Assembly (NCBI RefSeq): GCF_027579695.1
Contig: NC_083570.1
Coordinates: 4,371,001 to 4,435,000 of the forward strand
Reading direction: 5' to 3'
Length of the DNA stretch: 64,000 bases
Origin: Neoarius graeffei
Lineage: Eukaryota > Chordata > Actinopteri > Siluriformes > Ariidae
How positions within the stretch are numbered: the stretch's first letter is position 1; each line of letters starts with the position of its first letter. Positions 32,845 to 45,681 of this stretch are shown here, piece after piece. The notes beneath the pieces are model-generated. The model searched no databases, was not told the origin of the DNA, and worked only from the letters and a program-made list of their open reading frames with translations. The position numbers and the translations under genes are program-made.

Positions 32845-35800
32845 ATGGCTGAGGCCAGTATTTCAGTAGCTCAGGACCAGTTCATGTGTCCACTGTGTCT
32901 GGATCTCCTGAAGGGTCCGGTGACTATCCCCTGTGGTCACAGTTTCTGTAAGGTGTGTATTAATGGCTGCTGGGATCAGGAGGATCAGAAGGGCGTCTAC
33001 AGCTGTCCTCAGTGCAGAGACACTTTCACGACAAGGCCTGTTCTACGCAGAAACAACATGCTGGATGAAGTGGTGGAGAAACTGAAGAAGACTGAAGTCC
33101 AAGCTGCTTCTCCTGCTCACTGTTATGCTGGACCTGGAGATGTGGAGTGTGATATCTGCACCGGGAGAAAACACAAAGCCATCAAGTCCTGTCCAATCTG
33201 TATATTTTCTTATTGTGAAACTCATCTGAAACCTCATCTTGAAGACCCTACTTTGCAAACACACACATTAATTGAAGCCTCAGCAAAACTCCAAGAGAAG
33301 ATCTGCTCTGAACATAACAAGCTGATTGAGATCTACTGTCAGACTGATCAAGCCTGCATCTGTTATTTGTGTACGATGGATCGTCACAAAGGTCACGACA
33401 CCGTCACAGCCACAGTAGAAAGAGCTGAGAAACAGGTGAGAACTAGAAATCTTTCCAGAATTAAATCATCTTAATTATAGTTTCCCATCTAGAAACGGGT
33501 GCTTTAGTCAGTGATATGATTTGAACTTTAATTTCAATGTTTGTATCAATCAGAAGGATTCTGTAAAAGCTGATTAAAATTGTCTGTGTTCTGGTGAACA
33601 GAGTGTTAAATTTATCTTCAGTAATGGTCGTAATCTGGTCAAACCAGTTAGTGAACATTTCAGCCAACGCCTGTGACAGGGCGAGGCAGGTGAACACACA
33701 CACACTTTTTTTTTTTTTACTTTTTATGATCCTTTATTTTTTACAAAAGTCGCATTAGATAATAAAATTAATGTGAATTAATAAATAAATATTTAATAAA
33801 GCATTTTAAATAAATTTGGCTAAATATAACAGTGCACAGTGTGAGTTAAGTTATTGCAGTGATTCTGCAATGCAGGTTTTGTGTAAAACAAAGTTCTTCT
33901 TCCACTACTGAGCACAGAGCCTCCTCACAACACCACACTGTCTTAAACATTTCCATATCACCCATACTCTTAAAAAAATTAAAATCAATCAAAACTCTGG
34001 ATTTAGTCAGTCTGGACAGAATTCTCTCAGGGTCACAGTCTGTGTTTTGTGCCATTTTGTTTTTTCTACTTCAGTAGATTGCCATTTTGGCCTGGCCAGG
34101 GTTAACAGTAACCAGCTGACACATGGATTTGTTTCTCCGGACATATTTAAAACCAAAAATAAAAAGCTGAAAGGTAAAATTCATATCAAATGATCTTAAA
34201 ATGTCCCCCAACCAATAAAACAGTGACTGCAACCTGACGCAATGTAAAAAGACATAAAAAACAGTTTCTCTCGGAGAACAAAAGGGACACTCTTGGGTGA
34301 CCTCAGGGTTTAAAATGGAGATAAAAGAATTCACAGACACTGTACAATGTAAAATCTTCCACCTCCAAATCAATCAGAAGGATTCTGTAAAAACTGATTA
34401 AAATTGTATGTGTTCTGGTTAACAGTGTTAAATCTCTCTTCGGTGAGAGTCGTAATCTGGTCAGACCAGTTACTCAACATTTCAACATTTCACACACGCA
34501 GAGAATATTTTGGCAAAACAAACAAACAAAGCTGTTATAATGAGCTCCACCCTTCTCGGAAGGCTTTTCACTAGATTTTGGGGTGTGGCGGTGGGGTTAG
34601 TGTTCATTCAGCTACAGTGGTGCTTGAAAGTTTGTGAACCCTTTAGAATTCTCTATATTTCTGCATAAATATGACCTAAAACAACATCAGATTTTTATAC
34701 AAGTCCTAAAAGTAGATAAAGAGAACCCAGTTAAACAAATGAGACAAAAATATTATACTTGGTCAATTATTTATTGAGGAAAATGATCCAATATTACATA
34801 TCTGTGAGTGGCAAAAGTATGTGAACCTTTGCTTTCAGTATCTGGTGTGACCCCCTTGTGCAGCAATAACTGCAACGAAACGTTTGCGGTAACTGTTGAT
34901 CAGTCCTGCACACCGGCTTGGAGGAATTTTAGCCCGTTCCTCCGTACAGAACAGCTTCAACTCTGGGATGTTTGTGGGTTTCCTCACATGAACTGCTCGC
35001 TTCAGGTCCTTCCACAACATTTCGATTGGATTCAGCGCTGCTCTTGCTCCTTGCGGAGGGTGATCAGGGCTTGGTACTGACTTTCTTGGGTAGCAGCAAG
35101 GGCATAGGTGACATTCTTGAGCGGGGAGGAATCCACTGGTGGTTAACTTCAGTATTCCTGGCTTTCGGCACCACTGTTATATGTCCCTGAGGTGGGTGGA
35201 ATACTGAAGTGCAGACAGGCGGGAAATGGTGTTGAACACAGTCTCTTTTATTTGTCAGTTTGGCTTTTCAGCTTTAACATTATGTCTTGTCACACATATA
35301 TACATGTTCTCCAGTCAGGAGACAACCACTTCTTCGCTCTCCCCCTCTTTTTCATGACTCTGTCATTCCTGCAAAACAGACACCCACACATCAGTTACCA
35401 ACAGGTGAGATCACTTTGCCACTCACCTTCCCTGGCCCCACCCTCTATTCACTAACTGGTGCTTGACCACACCCACACTGCCAAAAACAAGAAAAAACAC
35501 ACACAGTACATAACATTCACAGCTGTAAGAAACATGAATGTACTGTGAACTGACATTAATATGGAACCAGTTCGCTCGTACTGTATAAAAAGCTGAATGT
35601 ATTTTATTTGTCCTCAGAGTGAGTTAGAGGAGGAGCAGATGAAATCCCAGCAGAGAATCCAGGAGAAGCAGAAGAAGGTGCAGGAGCTGAAACAGGCTGT
35701 GAACACTATAAAGGTGAGCAGTGAGCAGAGACAGAGCTGCTCCTAGTAACACACACAACATGGACAACGAGTCATTTACAGTCCCAGTAAGAGAGGGAAT

Positions 35801-37286
35801 GATAGATGAGCTTTAAATCTTGTGTGTATGTGTGCCCTTACAGCTCAGTGCACAGACAGCAGTGGAGGACAGTGAGAGGATCTTTACTGACCTGATCAGC
35901 TTCATGGAGAAAAAACGATGGGAGGTGACGGAGCTGATCAGAGATCAGGAGAAGGCTGAACTGAGTCGAGCTGAACGACTCCTGGAGCAACTGGAGCAGG
36001 AGATTGCTGATCTTCAGAGGAGAGTCACTGAGCTGGAGCAGCTTTCACACACACGTGATCACATCCATTTCCTCCAGGTAACACTCACTGTCTGATCTAC
36101 AGAGCCAGCTGTTCCTCACACACTCTCTAAAACACCTCTCATTAAGGGAACAATAAATGTCCCTGTCTGACATCACAAGTGGGTTTTACATTTCATTTGC
36201 TTTCTGTAGGTTTTAGCTTCTGGAAGTCGGTCTCTTCCCTTCCAAAGACCAGATTTTCTCACATCCAGCATCACTGTCCGTCAGCATCTCTCATTTGATG
36301 GAGTGAGGAATTCTCTCTCAGATCTGAAAAAGAGACTCCAGGAATTCTGTGAGGAGGAATTCAACAAAATCCCTCCACATGGTAAGAGGAGCTGTTCCTG
36401 CTGGAGAAACACAGTGATGTGTTATTTCTTAGCGATGCTCCTGCTTTCTTTTCTGCAGACACTTTATTCACCCGACACTTTGAACTAAAACACTGATTTA
36501 AAATGAATAAACTGACTGGATCACTTTAAACTCTTTCCATCTTTTACACAAACTCATGTTTCTATTTTTCTCTCCACAGCTGCAGCAGTTCAGATCATTT
36601 CAGAACCAGAACCACAGAGCAGAGAAGAGTTTCTGAAATGTACATCTAACACACACACTTCACATAAATATACTGTGTGAATTAAACCCAACATGTTCAC
36701 ATTGTTCAGTTTGTTTTTCTCTTTTATTTTAGATTTCTGTTATCTGACTCTGGATCCCAACACGGTACATCGTCACCTCATTCTGTCTGAGAAGAACAGA
36801 GCGGTGAATGACAGTGGGAGGGAGCAGGGTTACTCTGATCATCCAGAGAGATTTGATTACTGGGAGCAGGTGTTGTGTAAGGAGAGTGTGTGTGGACGCT
36901 GTTACTGGGAGGTGGAGTGGAGCGGGGCTGGTGGTGTGGACATATCAGTCTCATATAAAGACATCAGCAGGAAAGGACAGGGTAATGAGTGTAGGTTTGG
37001 AGGCAACAATCAGTCCTGGAGTTTGCGGTGTTCTTCTTCTTTCTCTTTCTGGCACAACAACATTAAGACTGAGCTCAAATTTCCATCACCCTCCAGAATA
37101 GGAGTGTATGTGGATCACAGTGCAGGAACTCTGTCCTTCTACAGCGTCTCTGATGCAATGAAGCTCCTCCACAGAGTCTACACCACATTCACTCAGCCTC
37201 TATTCACTGGGTTTGGGTTCGGCAAAGTTCCTGGGTTCGCGTTCTACTGGCATTATGGTTCTGCTGTGAGATTGTGTGATCCATAG
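32845..37286 (+). CDS. finTRIM gene 2, RING/B-box/coiled-coil/PRY-SPRY protein (568 aa)
   Basis: Intact paralog of gene 1 with the same predicted role, an E3 ubiquitin ligase of the finTRIM group. Exons: 32845-33435, 35618-35713, 35844-36077, 36210-36381, 36580-36639 and 36733-37286, totalling 1707 bp, all GT-AG. Three codons are missing before the RING compared with genes 1 and 3 (MAEASISVAQDQFMC), so the RING begins at C15 and all eight ligands are kept. B-boxes (CDICTGRKHK; CICYLCTMDRHKGH), coiled coil and PRY/SPRY follow. The SPRY serine-rich loop is shorter (CSSSFSFWHNNIKTEL). Intron 1 is 2182 bp and carries the same fossils as gene 1. No domain is damaged. Confidence 0.93.
33550..34500 (-). 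mobile_element. L1/Tx1-like LINE fragment with flanking direct repeats (gene 2 intron 1)
   Basis: The duplicate of 16933-17880, nearly identical, with the same repeats of about 115 bp on each side and the same antisense coding scrap (34373-34071). The high similarity between the two copies supports a recent duplication of units 1 and 2. Confidence 0.65.
34615..35032 (-). mobile_element. Tc1-like 3' half, gene 2 intron 1
   Basis: Counterpart of 17993-18410. The terminal repeat begins CAGTGGTGCTTG after a TA, and the inner end joins GMR1 gag at the same base as in gene 1. Confidence 0.85.
35033..35483 (-). mobile_element. GMR1-like LTR plus gag start, gene 2 intron 1
   Basis: Counterpart of 18411-18861, with an LTR at 35175-35483, a primer-binding-like site and a short gag piece. 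Broken fossil, copied with the gene. Confidence 0.85.
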
Positions 37287-37858
37287 TAAAAAAAAAAAAA
37301 AGTGTGGAGTGTTTTCTGTAAAATTCCTGCACGTTGTTGTTCAGTCGTCTGTTTCACTAGAACACAATCCAGCTGCACAAAACATTCATTTTAATATTTA
37401 AGTTAAAACATGTATCATGTAAATGTATAATAATTAAAGTAGACTGCCTTTCAGATTTTTCGAATTTAGGCCATAAATAGAATTTTCCCTGATACCCAAT
37501 TATTTTAGTGGACCGAAAGCTACTGAATTCGAGATTCAGACTTCAAATTTTATTACTTTTTTTTCCTAAAAGAACAATTAATGAATTTAGAGCCATGTGG
37601 CCCTAAATTCTCCGCCATTTTTTCTTGCCTCACCGTGACTTTATCCAACATGCTGTGTCGTGCATGAGGTGTTGGGATTTCCCTGTTGTGGGATACAAAT
37701 TTGCAACCTGAGAGAACAATGGAAGACGTGAGTGTGCGCATGAAACATGGAAGACCGACTACAGTAACAGAAAGTGGGAAGAAAAGACTCTGTATTGCGA
37801 AGGAAAGGAAACACAGGACCAAAATAATAACAGCAAACACAAAAATCAAAAAGATGAA

Positions 37859-38105
37859 TGTAACGGCTTCGCTGATATAGTGGACACTGAAACAGGCAGG
37901 CGGGATCAATGTCACTTTAGTTTTTATTTTTTAAACTGTCACTTAACACAAAACACGCTTTTCAGCAATTTCAAAATAAACTGTGTGCCACTGCACCGAC
38001 ATGATTTCAGCCAGGGGAAGAGATTTACACTGTGCACACACACAGCATCTTCACCGGGCTCGTGCTCCACTCACCAACTGGCATTTGACCACGCCCCCCG
38101 CCACA
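37859..38105 (-). mobile_element. Solo LTR, GMR1-like, downstream of gene 2
   Basis: The 247-bp counterpart of 21617-21861, with TGT...ACA ends on the minus strand and the same flanks. It lies within the shared 3' flank of the finTRIM units. Confidence 0.65.
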
Positions 38106-38338
38106 GTGAAAAAGAACCATATACTGTCTTGCTCAATGAAATAAACTGCGCAGTATGATAGTGAATTGAGAGGTTGTTCACCAGAAGTTGTGCAATATAC
38201 AGTAGGTGTATAGTTTAATTACACACATTTTCGCTCAGTGGTCTTCACCATCGCAATGATAAAAAAAGAACCTTCTGTGTAAACTATCTAATGCACAGGA
38301 ATAATATTTACATTGTGAAATCAATACATACTTTTCAT

Positions 38339-38706
38339 TATCTCATCTCATTATCTCTAGCCGCTTTATCCTGTTCTACAGGGTCGCAGGCAACCTGGAG
38401 CCTATCCCAGCTGACTATGGGTGAAAGGCGGGGTACACCCTGGACAAGTTGCCAGGTCACCACACAGCTGACACATAGACACAGACAACCATTCACACTC
38501 ACATTCACACCTACGCTCAATTTAGAGTCACCAGTTAACCTAACCTGCATGTCTTTGGACTGTGGGGTAAACCGGAGCAAACCCACGCGGACACGGGGAG
38601 AACATGCAAACTCCACACAGAAAGGCCCTCGCCGGCCACGGGGCTCGAACCCGGACCTTCTTGCTGTGAGGCAACAGCGCTAACCACTGCACGACCGTGC
38701 CGCCCC
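38339..38706 (-). mobile_element. SINE S6 replacing about 280 bp of unit 2
   Basis: Full minus-strand SINE (tail ATCTCATCTCATTATC at 38340, head GTGCCGCCCC at 38706). Unit 1 continues here with about 280 bp (22099-22380) that are absent from unit 2; the two units match again from ATGATGACATCGATTTGC. The SINE marks a replacement, not a simple insertion. Confidence 0.85.
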
Positions 38707-39720
38707 AATGATGACATCGATTTGCTGAATAAAATGATAGGAATAAGCTTCAGATCAACTTACTGAACAAATCTAAAATTAAGCATGAAAACATCATCAA
38801 TTATGAACAATTAATCGATAACAAGGATTTGGAAAGAGATCAGTGTAATTTTGTAGCTGGATTATTCAAGATTTCCTTTAGCAGTTGCTTCTTGAAAAGG
38901 GGCAGCGACATACTGTTTTGTAATTGTTTTTTTTTTTAGACTACTCCATCCAAAGGGTCGTCTATACATTAAAGTAAACTGTCGCTGATTAGATTTGGTT
39001 CGAATTGGTCTTGTTATTGCACTGTCTTGTGTTGTGTTTGTGGATATCTGAGTTATATATAATACTTTCTCTGTAATGTGCTGGTAAACATCAACTTCCA
39101 TAGATGATTTTGTGAACAAAAAGACTAATCTGTAATTTGTTAATGTCATATATTGTTAATCCTTTTAAGTCATGAAACTAATTTGTTGAAGGGAATGTAT
39201 ATGACACATTTGAAGCGATCCTAATAAAGCGTTTCTGTAGTAAGAGCAGTGGCTTAAGCGTTGTTGTGTAAGTGCTTGCCCATATAATATTACAGCATGT
39301 TCGGTACTGGCAAATCTAGGTGTAGTATAGAATCATAAGTGTTTTTTGTGATAGTAAATTTCCAACCTTTCGTATTATTCCGATATTTTTGTCTATCTTT
39401 TTGCTAATGAGCTCAACATGATTTTTCCATGCAAGTTTTTCATCTATTAAAACACCTAAGAAGCGTGTCTGTGTATGTTGTCAATATATATTCTGGCGTT
39501 TTTATGACACTATTTTTTACTTTTTCCCACAAAGATGATGAAATTTGTTTTTTTTTTATATTTAAGGACAGTTTGTTTGCTCAAAACCACTTTTTTACCC
39601 CACTCATTTCAGAATTCATGGAGCTAACTAGGACATCAAAATTTCAGTGGGACATAAACAGGTTTGTGTTGCCTGCAAATACTAAAGTAAACAGTTTTTT
39701 GGATACAAATGCTAAGTCAT
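38707..39720 (-). mobile_element. L2/CR1-like LINE remnant, unit 2
   Basis: Counterpart of 22380-23400, with the same antisense reverse-transcriptase words (DEKLAWKNH in the minus strand near 39430). Broken, with several stops. Confidence 0.7.
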
Positions 39721-39723
39721 TTA

Positions 39724-42700
39724 CAGTGGTGCTTGAAAGTTTGTGAACCCTTTAGAATTTTCTATATTTCTGCATAAATATGACCTAAAACATCTTCAGA
39801 TTTTCACACAAGTCCTAAAAGTAGATAAAGAGAATCCAGTTAAACAAATGAGACAAAAACATTATACTTGGTCATTTATTTATTGAGGAAAATGATCCAA
39901 TATTACATATCTGTGAGTGGCAAAAGTATGTGAACCTCTAGGATTAGCAGTTAATTTGAAGGTGAAATTAGAGTCAGGTGTTTTCAGTCATTGGGATGAC
40001 AATCAGATGTGAGTGGACACCCTGTTTTATTTAAAGAACAGGGATCTATCAAAGTCTGATCTTCACAACACGTTTTTGGAAGCGTATCATGGCATGAACG
40101 AAGGAAATTTCTGAGGACCTCAGAAAAAGCATGGCTGATGCTCATCAGGCTGGAAAAGGTTACAAAACCATCTCTAAAGAGTTTGGACTCCACCAATCCA
40201 CAGTCAGACAGATTGTGTACAAATGGAGGAAATTCAAGACCATTGTTACCCTCCCCAGGAGTGCATGACCGACAAAGATCACTCCAAGAGCAAAGCGTGT
40301 GATAGTCGACGAGGTCACAAAGGACCCCAGGGTAACTTCTTAGCAACTGAAGGCCTCTCTCACATTGGCTAATGTTAATGTTCATGAGTCCACCATCAGG
40401 AGAACACTGAACAACAATGGTGTGCATGGCAGGGTTGCAAGGAGAAAGCCACTGCTCTCCAAAAAGAACATTGCTGCTCATCTGCAGTTTGCTAAAGATC
40501 ATGTGGACAAGTCAGAAGGCTATTGGAAAAATGTTTTGTGGACAGATAAGACCAAAATAGAACTTTTTGGTTCAAATGAGAAGCGTTATGTTTGGAGAAA
40601 AGAAAACACTGGATTCCAGCATAAGAACCTTATCCCATCTGTGAAACATGGTGGTGGTAGTATCATGGTTTGGGCCTGTTTTGCTGCATCTGGGCCAGGA
40701 CGGCTTGCCATCATTGCTGGAACAATGAATTATAGTGGCGAATTCTAAAGGGAAATGTCAGGACATCTATCCATGAACTGAATCTCAAGAGAAGGCGGGT
40801 CATGCAGCAAGACAACAAGCCTAAGCACACAAGTCATTCTACCAAAGAATAGTTAAAAATGAAAAAAGTTAATGTTTTGGAATGGCCAAGTCAAAGTCCT
40901 GACCTTCATCCAATCGAAATGTTGTGGAAGGACCTGAAGCGAGCAGTTCATGTAAGGAAACCCACCAACATCCCAGAGTTGAAGCTGTTCTGGATGGAGG
41001 AATGGGCTAAAATTCCTCCAAGCCGGTGTGCAGGACTGATCAACAGTTACCGCAAATGTTTAGTTGCAGTTATTGCTGCACAAGGGGATCACACCAGATA
41101 CTGAAAGCAAACATTCACATACTTTTGCCACTCACAGATATGTAATATTGGATCATTTTCCTCAATAAATAATTGACCAAGTATAATATTTTTGTCTTGT
41201 TTGTTTAACTGGGTTCTCTTTATCTACTTTTAGGACTTGTGTGAAAATCTGATGATGTTTCAGGTCATATTTAGATTAGATTAGATTAGATTAGATTAGA
41301 TTAGATTAGATTAGATTAGATTAGATTAGATTAGATTAGAATTTTATTGATCCCTTTGGGAGGGTTCCCTCAGGGAAATTAAAATTTCAGTAGCATCATT
41401 ATAGGATAAACAGAGAACAGAATAGAAAAAAGAGAGAACTTCTAGATAAATTTAGTCTTTAGAAAACTTCTAGATAAATAAATTAAGTATTTACATATAC
41501 ATATATATTAAAAAAAGATTTGAAAAAAGTCCAGCAGGAGAGGTATTGCACATTTTTATTGCACATTGTCCAGTATTGCTTTTTGTCAAGCTAGGCTACT
41601 GCTCCTTCCCGTCCTCTGTCCTCCTGTCCCCCCCTCGAGAGGAGTTGTACAGTCTGATGGCGTGAGGGACAATGGAGTTTTTAAGTCTGTTAGTCCTGCA
41701 CTTGGGAAGGAGCATTCTGTCACAGAATGCTGAACAGGCTCCTCTGGTTGCTGATGACGGTGTGCAGAGGGTGACTGGCATCATCCGTGATGTTCAGTAG
41801 TTTGTCCATAGACCTCTTCTCTGCCACTGTCACCAGAGACTCCAGCTTCATGCCAACCACAGAGCTGGCCCGCCTGATCAGTTTGTCCAGCCTGGATGTG
41901 TCCTTCTTGGATGTGCTGCCCCCCCAGCACACCATGGTGTAAAACAGGACACTGGTGACCACAGACGGATAGAACATCCACAGGAGTTTCCTGCAGATGT
42001 TAAAGGACTGCAGCCTCCTCAGGAAGTATAGCCTGCTCTGTCCTTTCCTGTACAATTGGTTGGTGTTGCAAGTCCAGTCCAGCTTGCTGTCCAGCCACAG
42101 CCCGAGGTACTTGTAGGAATCCACAGCCTCCACCTCGACTCTCTCGATCAGAACTGGTAATGACCTTGGTCTGGACCTCCCAAAATCGATGACCAGCTCC
42201 TTGGTCTTCGAGGTGTTGAGCTGCAGATAGTTCCTGTTGCACCAAACAGCAAAGTCCCTCACCAGGCTCCTCTACTCCTCCTCTCTGTTGTCCCTGATAC
42301 ACCTCACAATGGCTTTGTCATCGGCGAACTTCTAAACATGACACAGCTCTGAGTTGTAGCAGAAGTCTGCGGTATACAGGGTGAAGAGAAGAGGGGCCAG
42401 CACTGTGCCCTGGGGTGCTACAGTGCTGCTAATCACAGTGCCAGACATGATGTCCTTCAGCCTGATGTACTGTGGCCTGCTGGTGAGGTAGCTGGAGATC
42501 CAGGTGACCAGGCAGGGGTCCACTCACATCCTGTTCAGTTTGTCCTGAAGCATAAGGGTCTGGATGGTGTTGAAGGCACTCGAGAAGTCCAAGAAGAGGA
42601 TCCTCACTGTGCCATTTCCCTGATCCAGATGCGAGTGGGCTCGGTGTAGCAGGTAGAGGATGGCATCTTCCACACCAACACCTGCCCGGTATGCAAACTG

Positions 42701-44689
42701 CAGACAGTCCTGGGCATGTTACACCTGGGGTCTGAAGAGGCTGAGGAAGAGCCGCTCCAACATCTTCATCAGATGTGAAGTGAGTCCCACCGGTCGGAAG
42801 TCATTCAGCTCGCTGGACTGGTTCTTCTTGGGAACTGGAACAATATATGATGTCTTCCAGAGGGTGGGTACTCTCCCCTGCTGCAGGCTGAGGTTGAAGA
42901 TGCATTGGAGTGGTTCACCCAGTTCAGCAGCGCAGGTCTTCAGTAGTCAGGGACACACCTTGTCCAGGCCTGCTGCTTTCCTGTGGTGAAGCTTCCTCAG
43001 TTGACCTCTGACCTGGTCTGCAGTAATGCATGGAGGAGTCTGTGTTGAGGTGGGGGGAGGGGGAGGCTGCTGCAATGACTGGGGGGAGGTGTGTTGAGGG
43101 AAGAGGGAGAGATGGCTGCAGTGAGGGGGAGGGTGGGTGGTTGAACCGGTTGAAGAAGTCATTCAGCTCGTTTGCCCTCTCCACTGTCCCCTCAACGACT
43201 CTGGTCTTTGTGTTGTGGCCTGTGATGGTTTTCACACCTTCCCAGACCTCCCTCATGCTGTTCTCCTTCAGCTTCTGCTCCACCTTTCTCCTGTAGCTGT
43301 CCTTAGCTTCCCTCACGCAACGTTTCACCTCCTGCTGTGCTGCTTTCATTGCCTCCCTGTCTCTGCTCCTGAAGGTGGCCTTCTTCCTGTTGAGGACAGC
43401 TTTGACTTCCTGTGTTACCCATGGCTTGTTATTAGGGTAACACCGTACAGTCTTAGCAGGGGAGACCACATCTGCACAGAAGTTGAGCTAATCCGTCAGA
43501 CAGTGTGTCAGGCCCTCTATGTCCTCACAGTGTGGGCTAAGCAGCACATCCCGGTCCATGGTGTCATAACAGTCTCTGAGGGCATCTTCCATTTCAGGGG
43601 ACCACCTCCTGATGGAGCTAATTTGGACCAGGGGGGTGTACTTCGGCTGTAGACGAACCAGGTTGTAGTCAGACTTCCCTAGTGGGGGATGGGTGTGACT
43701 CTGTATGCATCCCTCACATTAGCATACAGCAAGTCAGTTGTTCCATTGCTCCTACTTGGACAGTCCACAGCCTGGTAAAAAGCAGCCCAAGTAGAGTCCA
43801 AAGTAGCATGATTAAAGTCCCCAGAAACGATCATAAATGCCTCAGGGTGCTGTGTCTGCAGCCTTGCTGTGACAGAGTGAATCCTCTCACATGCAGCAGC
43901 TGCGTCTGCCCTTGGAGGGATGTAAACACAGGTGGTGATCACGTGACTGAACTCCCTCGGCAGATAATATGGCCGCAGGCTAACGGCTAGCAGCTCCAAG
44001 TCTGGGCAACATAAGATTGTCTTTACAGAGATATGTCCCGGGTTACACCAGTGGTTGTTCACATAAATGTTGAGTCCCCCACCTTTGCCTTTCCCGCATG
44101 CTTTAGTGTCTCTGTCAGCTCTCACAACAGTGAATCCCCGCAGGTCCACGTTAGCATCCGGTACGAGATGTGTTAGCCATGTCTCCATCAAGATAAATAA
44201 GCTGTTCCCCTGGTAAATCCGCTGGTTGTTCAGTGCGGATAGCTCGTCGACCTTGTTCAGCAGCGAGTTCACATTCCCCATAATAACGGAGGGATTGGAT
44301 GGTTTGCAGCACCGCCGGTTGTCCACTAGCCTAGCCTTCAGCTTAGCCCTGGCTTTGCAGCCCCTGGGTCTCCTCCTCAGCTCCACCGGGATGGGGTGTC
44401 ATATCCTGGCTCGTCCCATTGTTTTCACGGCCAGCAGTTCCTTTCTCGAATAAGCAAGAAAACTGGCTCCTGGTTGCGTGTTAAAGTTAAAAATATCCAT
44501 GTGATATGAAGAAAAACACTATGTCTTCATAAGAAGAGCAGAAATGTAAAAAGGTGGAAAAAAGAGGTTTAAAGAACTAAAAACTACAGAGCTACTGGAG
44601 AGGCAGCCGTCTTCCACAGCACCACTACACTTTTTCTATGCAGAAATCTAGAAAATTCAAAAGGGTTCACAAAATTTCAAGCACCACTG
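39724..44689 (+). mobile_element. Tc1-like transposon copy T3, split by a LINE
   Basis: Complete in outline. The left repeat is at 39724, the HTH region at about 40100-40300, and the DDE core in the open piece 40365-40748 (LWTDKTKIELFG; HGGGSIMVWACF). The last block is at 40859-41104 (SPDLHPIEMLWKDLKRAV), followed by the right repeat up to 41273. The outermost right end is at 44640-44689, beyond LINE copy 3. Both outer ends are preserved, ending in CACTG followed by TA. Stops and frame breaks make it inactive. Confidence 0.9.
41274..44635 (-). mobile_element. Jockey-superfamily LINE (Rex1/CR1-type), copy 3, near full length
   Basis: The (TTAGA)n tail is at 41274-41340. On the minus strand the 5' end lies near 44630, then the endonuclease (open piece 44386-43679: METWLTH, VYIPPR, SGDFNHATLDS), the linker (43469-42924: VTQEVKAVLNRKKATF) and reverse transcriptase (GTVLAPLLFTLYTADF, 42523-42332; C-terminal region to 41596). 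It has several frame breaks. Lying at the same Tc1 site as copy 2, it marks the shared insertion and shows how much of the 5' end unit 1 lost. Confidence 0.87.
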
Positions 44690-45031
44690 TAGTATAGGGT
44701 GACCAGATTTCTCTAGTCTGAAACCGGGACACTTTTGCGCGTGACCATGCTCGTGCATGCACACCTTTTTTTTACGTAAACGTGACACTCAGAGAGGTGC
44801 TCTATCATTTTGTTGAAGCTCACATTTATCAACATCTCACATGAAATAAAACAAGCAGGCATTTTTGTTATCTAGTAGCATAGTGGTATACAGATCAGTT
44901 AAATTATGGTCAGACAACAGATTTTGTAATGGCTGAGAATAGGCCAGGCTATGTCCATAGGCCAAATTTAAACTGATTTATTTCACCTGTTTGTGAGAAC
45001 ACCAAGAAGAATGCATATGCACATGTAGGCT

Positions 45032-45406
45032 CATCATCATTATCATTATCTCTAGCCACTTTATCCTTCTACAGGGTCGCAGGCAAGCTGGAGCCTATCT
45101 CAGCTGACTACAGGCGAAAGGCAGGGTACACCCTGGACAAGTCGCCAGGTCATCACAGGGCTGACACATAGACACAGACAACCATTCACACTCACATTCA
45201 CACCTACGGTCAATTTAGAGTCACCAGTTAACCTAACCTGCATGTCTTTGGACTGTGGGGGAAACCGGAGCACCCGGAGGAAACCCACGTGGACACGGGG
45301 AGAACATGCAAACTCCACACAGAAAGGTCCTCGCTGGCCATGGGGCTCAAACCCGGACCTTCTTGCTGTGAGGCGACAGCGCTAAGCACTACACCACCGT
45401 GCCGCC
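45032..45406 (-). mobile_element. SINE S7 with 12-bp target duplication
   Basis: Minus-strand SINE of the common family. CACATGTAGGCT is duplicated at 45020-45031 and 45407-45418, perfectly. It inserted in the TAGGGTGACCAG element. Confidence 0.9.
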
Positions 45407-45681
45407 CACATGTAGGCTATATCTCTAAAATTGTATGCACTATAGCATGAACTTAAAAAGTAGATATGTGACCTCAACATAGCCTCGGTCAGAATCAACC
45501 TTACTAACTATTTCCCACAACTGAAAAAATAAAGCAAGAATAGTGAACAATTTAATGGAAGGTGCAACAGGCTGTTCAACACAGCAATATGGCCAAACTG
45601 TCAGAATGGTATGTTAAACAGAAACAAAAAAGAGACAAGTGATTTGAGAATATATACCGGTACCTCGGAAGCCGAGAGAGA

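Larger units (their letters stand above)
31878..44635 (+). repeat. Tandem segmental duplication, unit 2
   Basis: The counterpart of unit 1 with the same gene and transposon order. It differs by the full SINE head at 32229, by a SINE at 38339 replacing about 280 bp of the unit 1 sequence, and by the absence of the unit 1 insertions at 20864 and 27335. The LINE at its right end keeps a 5' end that unit 1 has lost. Confidence 0.85.
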
